Assembly (NCBI GenBank): GCA_000827495.1
Contig: KN817543.1
Span: forward strand, 62,001-126,000
Reading direction: 5' to 3'
Length of the DNA stretch: 64,000 bases
Source: Hypholoma sublateritium FD-334 SS-4
Taxonomy: Eukaryota; Basidiomycota; Agaricomycetes; Agaricales; Strophariaceae
Below the pieces are notes generated by a model. It saw only the letters and a list, made by a program, of their open reading frames with translations. It was not told the DNA's origin and made no database searches. Below, piece by piece: positions 1 through 11,800 of the stretch (positions are counted from its first letter, which is position 1; each line of letters starts with the position of its first letter). The translations under genes and the position numbers were made by a program.

Positions 1-2190
1 ACCCGCCGCTGGCGATTCGAATGAGGCCGTAGTTTCCATCGCGCCGCGATCAGCCAGCCGCGGAAACACGGAGACGACCCGGGTGACGAGTGGACTTAGC
101 ATCCTGGCGCAGGAATGCCATAGCCCACTCAGATCGCAGGCATGCAGGCGCGATGCAGGCTGCGGGGGCGTAGTTATATCACTGTTCAAAACAATACGTC
201 AGCAATAAATCAGTAGGTATGCGTCGCGAAGACCTACGTGTACACCACCAAGGCGACCTTCCGCAAGTCGGAAGTGCATACATACGATAGCCTAACCCTG
301 TAATCTCTAGGGTTAATTATATAATGATGAAATTAGTAAAAACTTACTGATGTTAGCCAGAAGCGCAGCATCCACTGGGTATCCAGATGAAATGCGCGCC
401 GTGGCGATATGGGACGGCTCCGCGTTGATGCACGATCAACGAGCGCAACCGGGCACTGAGCGGACCTAGCGAGATGCAACCCTAAGCCCACAACGTCTGC
501 AGCGAACACCCACTGCAGACGAAACCAAGCCGCTGGGAGCTCGAGCGCTAGAACAGAAGAGTTATGTTAGTACAAAAAGATAGAGGCATTAGTCGACTTA
601 CAATGACCAAACCCTGTTCAAGCACGTCTTTTCGGCAGCTAGAGTGGATCGCCCATAGCCTGTAACAGAAGAGACGTTCGTTAGCGATTTCTCGGCCCAT
701 AGAAACCCACTTACTAATATATCAGGTTCCGAGCCTCATCTGTTTAATAAGACTCAGGTACTGATTGAACTTAGCAAAGTGACTGTTGACCCATCACCAC
801 CCCCACCCGATACAAAGAAATACGATGAGCTGTGCATTGCTGAAAAAATACAGCGCATGTCGCTCGTAAAACAGAGATATGACCCTGAAAAATGGTTTCA
901 GTAATTACGCACGACAACGGTACAATAAAGAACTTACGTATGTATCCAGCAGTATATGACCTTTCATAGGTTGCGCCTTCAAACGAAACGATGTTCTAAC
1001 GGCAGAAGAACTATCGTTAGGCCTATAACTTAGTAAATATGACACGACGTACCAATATCCGATGACCCAACTGAACATCGCATGCCATCAACCGACTATC
1101 CAAACCCAATCAAATGCGTTGCGGATCCATGAAGCCACGCAGCCCACCTGTACCCAACGGGGAACGAATGGAGACGAGCTGAGGAACAGAAAAATGTCGT
1201 TAGCACAAAATGTGAGGGAAATGAGCAGACTTACTTTGACCAGGCTGACGCGGCAAGTTCGAGGTACAAGTCAGTCCCGTCGAACTTCCTAGACGGGGTT
1301 GGATTGCCGCTGTTGCTGCAACTAAGCCGGCGGATCTTCTAACAAAACATATCAGCGAACCCTCAAGAGCACATAGATTGTACTTACCTCGAGTTGGGTG
1401 GCCTTGGTGGCTAGTTTGTCGGCTGGGGTCTGCCAAAGATGAGGACAACGAATATCTAGTTAGAAAAGTTAGAAAAAGCGCCGTTCATCTATGCATACAT
1501 TAACGACTTACGAACATCCAGCGCCGCGGCGGGAAACGAATGGACTGAGCAATATGGCACCGCAGACGAACACGGCGGTAGAAACTGACACAATAGAGAG
1601 TCGATATGTAATATGCTACGAAAAAAGGTCAACATGACGAGGGCATATGCAGCCGTATCTCAGGCGCACCTCATCAAATCAAAGACTGCATAAAGTCGAA
1701 CCCGACCCGGCGGTCGACTTGAATAAATAGTCAGTGCAGACACTGAAGCAATATGCATAACTTACCGAGCTCTTCAAGATTAGCGGTGGCTCCATGCCCG
1801 CCGCTCCAAGTGTCTTTGCATGAATATCACAGCTGGTAGTTATGAGAAAGCAGTTAGCAAAGAACAAAGATTGGGTACACTCACAGATTCCGATGGCCAA
1901 GCCTAACATGTCGATATCGTTCCCGCAGAGCTTGATGACGTGGCGCAGATGTTACACGAAATGCGACCGCGGAGGTTCGAGAGGCAACATAGAACGTCGC
2001 TGGTGCTGCATCACAGCATCGGGGCTCCTGTCGAAACGATTTAACTACAATACGTTGGCGTATCGAACCTATTTACCTCGTATGGGGTGAGCAACGGGCT
2101 CCGGGTGAGGCGGACGGTAGGCGAGGGTATGGTATCTAATTGAAAAGAAATTAATTTTCAGGATACATCATGCACTAATAGACGACTTAC
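1..2190. other. No supported gene; intron-like signals on the minus strand
   Basis: I see no open frame here with recognisable protein character. Read on the minus strand, the stretch repeatedly shows GTAAGT-like donors followed within about 40-55 bases by CTAAC/TTAG-like ends, for example around 2137-2191, 1457-1511, 550-600 and 305-350. The segments between them do not translate into anything I recognise. It may be a decayed multi-exon gene or chance. Confidence 0.3.
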
Positions 2191-3060
2191 GTGGGTTTGG
2201 TATTCATGGCGCCGCGGGTGCAGAGGGGGGATCGCTTCACAAGATAACTGTAATCGAGTGTTAGAGTGTTACAGACAGAGAACAAATATAACAAATATAT
2301 CATGCGTACCTTCGCAAATCCGTCCATTCTCGAAGGGAAAGCCGCCCCCCGCACGCAGAGTACCCTAATCCGCCCCGCCCCACTGCTGCCCTGCCGATGC
2401 TGGCGATGTTCGCGCGATGCGGATTCGTCGATTTCGTTCGATTGGCGCGCGATGGTACATTCAAGTTGATGGGCGGCGCCTATGCTGGGATACGAAGTGA
2501 GGTGGCGAGGGGATGGGGGGATCGAGCGCCGAAGGGATGGGGGCAGGAGGCCACGAGGAATAGAAGTTGCCGCGCGGGCAAGTCCATTCAGACTCCGCCG
2601 GGCGCCCGGGCCCCCAACCTTGCGCAGAAAACATAAGTGGTGGACGAGCTTGAAGGCAGCGAGTGCGGCGGAATGCAGGCACGCGGAGGAGTAACGTGTC
2701 GGGAAACATGAGGCCGCGGGCACGCAGCAGAGGGAGGCCTCGTAACCGGGGAGGGAGGCCGCATGGTGTGCTGCAGCGTGGGAGGCCGGCCTCGGATGAT
2801 GGGGAGGCCGCGCAGCAGAGGCCTCTATGAAGTACGCATGGGCAGGCTTGGGCAGGCCGCATATAAAAAGCAGCCACATATGTAATCTATATTTAGCACG
2901 CGGCTACATACGCTTGGGCGGCCTCGACATATATTTCCAGAGGCCTCCTGCTCTCTGCAGACATGCGGTAGGCCACAGGAGGCCTCTGCTCACATGTGTC
3001 CGCTTTAAGAGAATAATTATTTACAAGGGTATATGTAATAAATAAAATCTGTTCATAATT
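2191..3060. repeat. GC-rich region with many GAGGCC/GGCCTC words
   Basis: Between about 2690 and 3000 the hexamers GAGGCC and GGCCTC recur many times at irregular spacing, without a clean tandem period. At 2578-2602 a short stretch recurs almost identically near 29685-29708, so the 2440-2610 part belongs to a dispersed repeat also present at about 29540-29710. A 230-codon open frame on the minus strand is a by-product of the base composition. Confidence 0.4.
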
Positions 3061-4052
3061 TTATAATGCATCATATATACAACTTACAAGGTACGCTGTT
3101 CTGATGTTCTGTCACGGTATGGTCACATCTTTGTGTGTACTTAGTTTCATTGCGTCTTAACAGAAGTGCTTGTGTGCGCGCATTGGACGCGGTGCCAGCG
3201 CATAACACCTCCTGAATACGAACGTGGCCGTACAACTGCCCCAACCTGAGGGACGTCGTTCGGAGGTCATAACCCCACGGCGAGATTTAGACACCTACAC
3301 GCATATGTGCTCCCCGAATTCTCAGCGCGTCCCTCCTCAATACAAACAAGACACTCCATATCCTATCCACTGCTGCAGTGCAGTGCGTTTCTGTCCGTCG
3401 TCTTTCTGACGCGTATTTGATTGGAAAGTATTTTATATAAATCAAATGAAAAGTATGTTGCTGTGGTGCAAAAAATTGCAATTACAACATTTTTAGAGTA
3501 TGGGCCATTTGATTGAGAATCCAGTGATATATAGAATATAGACAAATATGTTGTGAAAACATGTTTCAAAACTACTTCTTCATGGTGTGTTTCGGGTTTT
3601 GGGTTGGATCGGTATGACATTATTTATCGGCAAAAATTCACACACGCTACACACTAGCAGACACCATCAGTGATGCCCATCATTTGGTCACTAAAACCGT
3701 ATTGTACACCTATCGCTGCTATACCCAACGAGAGGTCTGAACAGTACCTTTAGTCACAATGTTTGCAACTCTTTGTTCCTGGACATGCAGGTTCATGAGC
3801 GGGTAGAAATCACTCATATACTTATAATCATGACATGCTTTTGTTTGTCCATGATTTTTCCCTCCTTTTCGAGCTTGGGGGCTTGCCTGTTTCTTGATTT
3901 CTTACTGACTAAAAATGAAGGGCGGTCGCCTGGTCTGCTTGGGTTTGCCTGGCAGTCTTTGCCGCAGCGAAGCGAGGCTGATCTTGTCATATCTTATTTT
4001 TAGCACATTGTCCCAGCCTGTTCGCTCTAGACATTGCACTGCGTGCGCTTGG
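3061..4052. other. Intergenic, AT-richer, nothing recognised
   Basis: No coding character, RNA gene or strong repeat was seen in this stretch. Confidence 0.4.
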
Positions 4053-4378
4053 CGTGCGCAACCAAATATAATTGACGAAAATATTTGCTTTTTCTTTGAT
4101 GAAATATTTCAGCTATCGGCAAAATGCTAGGCCATTTTGAAAATTCGCTGAAGTGGCGGTGTTGCGTCCAAATAAACCCGTTTCGGACAGCATGCCACCC
4201 GGCACCCACGGCTTGCGACGCCACGTGACCACTCTGCATATTTTAAGACGTCATTTTTACCAAAAAAGACTTTATTTGGTCGCAACACCGCCACTCAGTC
4301 GAATTTTCAAACGGTCTAGCGTTTTGCCGATAGCTGTTAGAATATTTTTCAAATATCTTTGTCTTCATTATTTGGATG
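4053..4378. mobile_element. Fold-back (MITE-like) element with long inverted arms
   Basis: The segment 4111-4176 is the imperfect reverse complement of 4271-4335. Both contain the word AGCTATCGGCAAAA and the word GTGGCGGTGTTGCG, on opposite strands. The similarity continues outwards more weakly to about 4053 and 4378. The loop of roughly 95 bases has no coding content. This is the structure of a non-autonomous inverted-repeat element. I could not identify a target-site duplication, so the family is unknown. Confidence 0.65.
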
Positions 4379-4721
4379 GAAATCTGGTTGCTGGCCAATG
4401 AAAGGGCTTCAGTACCAGATATTATACCTCATATTTGCCCTTAATTTATTTGTTAGATATTTGAGATATTTTACCAAATATTAATCACATAAAGTTGTTC
4501 AAAATAAGTATGCGGTCCTGCACCCGGTGTTGCCTGCAGAGCCACATTTCCATTGTATTATGTAATAGACAATCCCGTAAAAGAATTGTATCTCACTGCT
4601 GCCCAATTTTTGCCTTTTAAGTTTTTTGGAAGAATGTCGGCACGTTGCACAGTGGTAGAAGCATTTAAAGCCCCAGTTTCCTTTCCATTTATCCCTGGCA
4701 CGCAAACACACACACACCTCA
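4379..4721. other. Intergenic, nothing recognised
   Basis: AT-rich sequence without a gene or repeat that I can support. Confidence 0.35.
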
Positions 4722-5378
4722 ATGTACACCGACGACTCGGACAATGATCGGCTCTCCGGCACCTCCAACCTCGCCACTGCACACTCGTGATGAGAGTGTG
4801 TCGGCGTTTACTATCCCCGGGCCCCTACATGTTATAAGTACGGATCATATTCACATCTTTATGTTTCAATTTATGCTGACTACCGCTATCACCCTTCAGC
4901 AGCGCTTGCTGTTTGCGAGGCTCCAGATGACAATTGCAAGGCAGGAACGACAAATAAAGAACCTTGTGGCGCAAATCAGAGCGCTGAAATATGAGTTGGA
5001 TGCTCTTGCAGTTCTTCCTCAGGCAAGCTCAGTGTGTAGATATTTCAATATGTACGTACATGGTACCTATGTAATCCAGTCATGTCGTAAGGTGGGGGAG
5101 ATGTCCCAGCGCAGGCTATCCGCGCAAGGGGCGTGTCGCGGAGCGGAGGCGAATGTCATCGGGTCACCCAAACCCGCACAGCCGATGGCATTTGTCAATG
5201 GGCTAACCAAGGCAGGAACGACAAATAAAGAACCTTGTGGCGCAAATCAGAGCGCTGAAATATGAGTTGGATGCATCCATGGACGGCTACGCCGATGACG
5301 ACGCCTCGGATGTCGGAACCGCAACACCTGCTTCACTTCAAACTCAGAAGCGAGCCCGGCGTATTATCCTATCGTAAA
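4722..5378 (+). pseudogene. Small acidic/coiled-coil protein gene, interrupted by a partial duplication
   Basis: I do not recognise the family. A start at 4744 reads about 29 codons. A possible intron (GT at about 4831 to CAG at about 4900) leads into a helical, charged segment (RQERQIKNLVAQIRALKYEL) typical of a short coiled coil. The coiled-coil DNA occurs twice, identically, at 4937-5003 and 5208-5274. After the first copy the frame runs into unrelated sequence. After the second copy it continues through an acidic stretch to a basic tail (QKRARRIILS) and a stop at about 5378. The simplest reading is a gene of roughly 110 codons whose coiled-coil exon was partly duplicated, which breaks the frame. 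Another start at 4722 opens an acidic peptide (MYTDDSDNDRL). Splicing around the duplication could still rescue a product. Confidence 0.35.
4937..5274. repeat. 67-bp perfect direct repeat (4937-5003 and 5208-5274)
   Basis: Both copies are identical over 67 bases, with starts 271 bases apart. Perfect identity implies a recent duplication. Each copy has different sequence after it, so this is not a simple tandem array. Confidence 0.85.
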
Positions 5379-7447
5379 AGCGAAAGCGCTGTGATGTTAA
5401 ATTCACCACAGGACCTGCTTTAATATTTTGGTATTGTGTATTGAGTTCAATTTTCCTATCATTGTGTTTTCCATGCTAGTGGGCATTGTTCATGCCTACA
5501 AAGACCTGTGAAAGAAGTTTCCGAGCTGGCCTTGATACGAACTAAAAATAGAAGTTCCGAGGCCCGATGGCTGTCACAACGTTCGCGCGAGGTGCTTTTC
5601 ATCAACCACCCTCCCGCCCAGGACGTCTTCCCCTACACGGTGCGCATCTCTGGCGTCTCCCGCCGACAGTTCCGCTATACTATGCGCCCCCCAAGGGGCA
5701 CACGCACGACGCATCAATGGAGCACGTACCTTCTGCCCAGCACATCGCCGTACGCGTGCACGAAGGCCGCAGAAATTCCTCGCAAGGTACATCCATGGCC
5801 CCTGTGACGACGCGGCTCTGTGCTGCGCGTACCTACGCGAAGCAGCAAGCACCTCCTGCACGGCGCATCTCCATATGTGCTGAGTAGCATTCGGGTAGCT
5901 GTCGCCTGATGGGACGGCGATGCAGACTCGCAGACGCCGTCCCTACCCACTCCGCCGTCGCACACTCAGACAGCACCTCATGCACAGCGCGTCTCCACCC
6001 GCTGCGTCTGCGCCGCATGCATACATGGGCGTGACGTGTGTGATAGTGTCGCGCAGCCAACAAGTCAGTATCTGTTTTTCTATGAATCATTTACTCTAGT
6101 TTTCCTAGTCACGGACCTGCGCAGGCATGCATACAAGCATGTTTTCCACTTCCATTAACCTTTCTCGCAGCGCAGGCCATGCCGACACGACATCGGTCCC
6201 AAATAGATCACACAGCCGAGAGGCATTCGCGCGTACTGGGCGACGCACGAGTAGGTTGATCGCCGCATTCAAAAATCGACAGAGGTACTGACCTGACTGC
6301 GACAGCTACGGCAGCGTCATCGACCGCTCTGGGTCGATCAGCGAGAAGCGGCGGTGAGGTCGGCCCGCGTCCTTGACGTGTCGTCTGTGAGTTCACTATC
6401 TACATGCAACAACGACGGTGTACTCACCGCTACAAGGCAGCAGGGCGTGATGGGATCTGCGTAGAGAGTGCCGTCCTACCCAGAGCTCCCAGCGCGAAAA
6501 AGAACACGCCGTCATCGCAGGGCGTCGGGCCGACTACACAACGGACATGTCACGCGAGGTCAATGGCTGCCTGCACCCCAATGCGGCGTCGAGTACTTAC
6601 CTGATCGCGACCGCCACAAAGGCTCGTTTTCCAGCGAAATAACATGCGGCGGGGGGTTGCTACGCGGTCGAACAGGCGCCAGGTCATCGAAACATAGGTC
6701 AGTACATCATTTTCAACGGAAAACTGGCGTGTACTCACTCGCATGGGTGTGTAGCACTCATCGTCCGTCAACAACACATTTCTACCATACGCCTGCCACC
6801 CACCCGTCTGCGCTGCGACGAACAGCTCCGACGTACTAGGCACTACCTACCAAGGATGCCCTTCCGCCGCCGCCAGTCGCACACGCGATGACCTGAGAAT
6901 AAATGGAATTGGACACCTACGGCGAGTGTATCGACTGCGGCGAGGCCGGCACTATCCATGGACGGATGCAGCGGAGAACCGGGGTGCACAGGAGGTGAGT
7001 TCATCGTCGTCGTCGGCGCTGGCGCGGTAAATATCTTTCTGCAGATCGCACGCACAAAGCGAGACGGGAGCGACACTGATGTCGGCGGCAGATCGCGCGT
7101 GTAAAATAAAAACAGGTGAGTTTGTCGTCATTCAAGGCGGTGGGCTGACCTGATGGGATGCGCTGTGCGCTGCCATTTACCTATGCTGGAGACATGCGCC
7201 ACCAGCGCATGTCGCTGTCGATGATGCGGTCGGGTGAGTGGGCGGTGCGCCGCGACGGGCAGGCTGTGGGTGGGATGCAGAGGAGACAAGCAGAGGAGAC
7301 AAGAGAAGAGGCGAAGAGGATATATCGGAATAGAGCCAATGGGGGCCCTCCTTTATACATGACTCATTAGACCACGTACATATGTATGTATGTACCAGAT
7401 ATAAATAGAAAAATCAGTGTTGACCCAACAACTCGTCCAACCAAGCG
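5379..7447. other. GC-rich intergenic region, no supported gene
   Basis: Several overlapping frames of 60-120 codons exist on both strands between 5500 and 7100, but they are rich in Arg, Pro and Thr with no motif, as expected of GC-rich non-coding DNA. GTGAGT-like words recur but do not connect protein-like segments. No gene, RNA or clear repeat is supported. Confidence 0.4.
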
Positions 7448-8890
7448 TCATTTGCACTTCTCTGCCAGATAAAGAAGAGACTGAGGAGGTATGGAATGAT
7501 ACAATTTCCCAATGCGATCCAATGCTTCCTGAGCACTTGGTCGGGCTACCTGATCTGCCGCTACCATAGCCTCTAACACAGCGTCAATCGCATCAACCTT
7601 AGTCTGCAAGATGCAAGAAGGTCATTGGTCATGTGTACAGGAACTTGTGGACACCCCGCACCTTGAAGTTTGAGAGCGAAGTGCCTAGCTGCCACACGTC
7701 AAGCTTAAATGGACTGTATGGCTTTCCAGATGCGCACTCGGGGGCACAAGGGGCGTTGTACATCGAAAGCTCAGGGAAGGACCCGCCGAGAGGATAACCC
7801 ACGGTGAGTCGCTCTTCAATGGGGCACTCAGCTGGAAACTCGATGGCCACTTCAAAATCTATAAGGTAGACGCGTGGACGAGAAGGTGAAATCTTCATTT
7901 CTAGCGCTGATTCTGGGTGCCATTGAATGACAAAATTGGTGGTGAATGCATCCTGAGACGCTTAAGTGCGACATATTATGATTAACTGTGTGAGAGAGTA
8001 CTTACGCGATGTGCAATGCCTATGTTGTGAATAAAGGAAAGGCCCTGTTTGCGATAGGTTTATCAGCGAAGGGCCTTCNTCGAGTGATNGCCAAAAGATG
8101 AGCCTGACCTCTAACATCTGCATTATNATCTCTATGACATCCCCAACAGAATTATTTGCCCAGTAGTCATACGCTTCCTCTACCACTGCCGCTGTCTTCG
8201 GGAATAGGCAGAAGATAATGTCTTCAAACTGGAGCTCGGCGACCATAGGGAGGGTGTGGTTATTGCTCAGTGCGCTGTTTTCTCCGGTCGCAATTTTACG
8301 AATAATTTTGAGGTGTTCATGGCCTTCTGAGCCAACAACGACGGGCCGCACGATAACTTCCATTCCATCCTTTGTTCGAGCAGGTCTCTGGAGTCCGTTC
8401 TGCAAAAATAACAAAATTATTGAGCAAATATTATGGATAGGAGACGTCACATACATTGCACATAAACGAACAAAGTCTCCTCACATTGCCTGGTGTATTT
8501 GGGGCGCGTCGAGCGGCAGCTGACAATGCGTATTGAAACCCACCCGACGGAGCAAAGCGGGGCTCGGGAGAGACATATATCGAGCTGAACCGGTGCGTCC
8601 ACAACGTAATTCCAGCATCCGAGAAAAAGCCTTTCAAATCTTCCCAGAGCTGAACTTCGTCTATTGGAAAAGAAATACTTCCTCTCCATCGGTGGAGATC
8701 TTTAGGGAGCTATGGGTATACATTATTCTACACAAAGGCCAGTCTTGAGCAATGGTAATAAACGAACCTTTCTTCGAAGGTCCTGCCGCTTTTTATACGG
8801 TGAATTGACTTTGAATAGTGCATAAGAAGCACACATAGCCGCCAGAATAGCAACTGAGGCAATGCGAAGGGGAGTGAAGGTAGAGGCCAT
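7448..8890 (-). CDS. Agaricomycete protein-kinase-like protein, multi-exon, possibly a pseudokinase
   Basis: The exons on the minus strand, in order, are 8890-8768, 8660-8455, 8399-8109, 8044-8006, 7952-7662 and 7603-7448. The last five are joined by in-phase GT/AG introns. The junction of the first exon to the second is uncertain in phase. The product is about 370 residues. The N-terminus is hydrophobic (IASVAILAAMCASYALF) followed by basic residues, like a signal anchor. The kinase core shows a catalytic loop with HRDAFTTN (HRDxxxxN) built across an intron, LIDFE where DFG is usual, APE, and DVWQLG in helix F, then a C-terminal ARPSAQEAL segment. The usual VAIK lysine seems to be replaced by Arg (EVIVRP). 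This matches the expanded kinase-like families of Agaricomycetes, related to but distinct from FunK1. Substrate is unknown. Three single Ns lie at 8079-8127, two of them in an intron. Confidence 0.75.
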
Positions 8891-11800
8891 GGCAAATATG
8901 AAGGGGGGTGGCTTCAAGTTGATGTTCGATTGTATACAAGCCAAGCGATTCACCTACATCACTTGATGTGACATTCTTGTGACCCCGCGAAAAATTCAAA
9001 CTCCGGCATGTCCGAAACCTGCCCGCGGTTTAATCAAGGCGTGATAAATAGAACCGGATCGTAACCAGGATCCGAATGGGGCCTAAGAGTCTGATCTAAA
9101 ATGTCTCCAGGGGACAAAAAATGTTTCTGGAGGTTTCCTACTAACCAGCAATGACAGTTGCAAGTTTGAATTAATTACTACCGCCTTCTCACGGAGTGCC
9201 GCGAGATTGGCGCCTTTGTGTGTTACTTACCTACATCAGCAGCCTCTTCTGCACCGTGTTCCTCCCACTGTCAATAATTATACAATAGCCTGAGAAGCAG
9301 CCAAATTCCAATTTATACTCGTATTACAGGAAGGTTACACGAAAAATACTGGACATTCGTACAGAACAAAAAGACTGTACAGGCATAAGGTCAAAGGCGA
9401 AACAAAGCCCACCGACCCCAACGCTCATAATTTCCGGGTGTGGACGTCTCCGAGGCGTCCTCAGAGGCGACACTGACGGCAGGGAACAGCCTGAGAGCTT
9501 TAATATGTCAATTCTGTCACCGCGCCCTTCGTCAGCGCACGGCAATGCACAAACAAAGGTGGATCGAAGGGCGGGGTTTATTTTTAGAATTTGCCTTTTA
9601 TATTTAAAGTTCAACGCGGAAACTCAAAAGTGGGCGCAGTGTGGCATGTCCTGACCAAGCTTCGCTAAAGCGCAGCGAGGCTGAACTTGTTATTCAAAGT
9701 AGTAATGCTTGAGTAATGCACGAGTTAGTTGTATTATATCAGTGTGCCACCCGCTGATTCCCTGTGCACAGCGGCGCTATCAGCGTCGACGTCCCATGCG
9801 CTCTTTCTGTAAGGACAAAGTAGTGCGAATCCAGACTTCCCGTTGCAAGTACACGCCTGGCGGAGCTATTCCACGCAAGCCATATCTGACACAGCGTCAC
9901 ACACTTCTTTTGATTTTGATTCAAATGTCTAGGAGGCTTTGTTTGACGTCAAGATGGAAATGGGATGCGCAGTGCATACAGTGACTCACCGGAGGTTCTT
10001 TTCTCAAGAGTAGTCAAACTAAGTAACAGGAAACATTCTTGTACATGTTAAATTTATCATTGCATAGCCGCCTTGCTTCCATTGCTACTATGGCACCTGA
10101 TCCCCGTGTCTAATTTCGATACAAGAATTTCAAGAACTCTTCATATCATAGGAATAGTAAAATGCGCAGGGGACTCATACTTACTCATTCCTCAGATGTA
10201 GAAATTATATGCACCCTAGAAAAAACTAAGCATCAGAGTAACTGAATTATTTTGCTTCAAACTCCAGACAGTGGAAGAAAACAAATTAGTACGACTTGTG
10301 TACAAGTATTTGAGTCTTTGAGTTGCACAAGAGTTGCTATGTTCAGCTTGGAATCAGTGTCACACGTAAGAGACGCCTTCCATGCTTCATTGAAGCTCCT
10401 GTCAATCGTGCTAAAAAAATGTTGGCCAAGAAGGTAGCAGAATTTGGAATTTTTTTACCACCTTATATCTAATCTTACTACGTCTTTTGTTTATAAGCTT
10501 AACCAAGGACGCGTTAACAATACCCTTGTACCAGTACCCTTCTTATTCTAAGAGCTACCCACAAATCTAGTCATGGAAGATGTAAGTGACCTATCAGTAG
10601 TGGTATCATATTATGAACTGAATAGCTGACAGCTTTGTCGGATAGTACGTCAATTATGAGGGGGTGACTGCAACGTCAGACGGCGCAGGTATCCCTCCAC
10701 TCAACCATGCATATGGCGTGAGTTTTGTCAATTTGCTTGAGAATATTATATAGATATACCTAATCACCTGCGTGTTCAAGGGCAATTACCGTTTTCTTTA
10801 TAAGGGTCAATATTTTATTGGTGGGTTTGTTAGGTCTGTCGAAAGTGTTAAAGGAGTATGTAGTTCTTGCCTATTATGCGCAGTGTTTGTGCAGTGCCTT
10901 TGAGTTCTGATACAGTAGAACAGGTTCGGCTAAAGCTTCGTTTCGCCAATAACGATACTCATGTAGAACTTGCCAAAAATTGCCACCCCACAAGGTATGC
11001 TTTCCAGTTGCAGTCTCTTTGTTGCGCCTGACTGATATTTACATATTTCCAGAGAGCCACAGACGGCCACAGGGCCGCAGAGCACTAACTGAAACAAACG
11101 AAGCCACTGCTGATGTACCTATTTAAATTTCATTGGATCTATTCGTGGCACATCAGTCAGTGCTGAGCTATAGTCATATTCGCATTCATTGAACGGCTCC
11201 ATACAAATATGTTGCGAGCCCCTCGTCCGCCGTCGAGTGGCCGACGCTGTTCAGCGAGCCAGCCTTGCTTCTGAGAGTTGCACAATAAGCCCAGATTCAG
11301 GAATAAGGGATACCCGCGTTGAGGAGTCAGTGGACAGCTGCGATAAAATGTGATTCAATCATGTTACATAAAATGAGAAATACAACAGCGTTGATATTGG
11401 CGGACACGATGATCATGAGGGTATTGCATAGCTTGGACGCAGCACAATGACACCACAAGCAGCCTATGCCCTGGATTATATCCACTGGGATTAATACCAT
11501 ATCAGGGTGTTCCGAGCGGATAGGAGAGATACAAGAGTCTGTATGCGCACCCGTCACTTCATAGCAATTATGTACAATTTGGGCCCTGGTTGTGCTGAAT
11601 GATATGACATTATTTTCCGTCATTTATTCGAGATCATCATGCTCTGTTTGTACACCCAACAAAGCCAGGTTTGTACACCGTACTGATTAGATCAGTTCGT
11701 GGTCAAGTGTTCCCAGGTCGTGGTCGCGCTTCGTCAGGTTTTAATCCAGTATCATGGTGTACTATTAACACCTCCGCTTAGATTGGGCAAAGCTTGGTTC

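Noticed and set aside
2187..2879. 230-codon open frame on the minus strand
   Set aside because: It runs through the GC-rich GAGGCC region, has low-complexity Ala/Arg/His/Pro content, no motif, and frames on the other strand are equally open.
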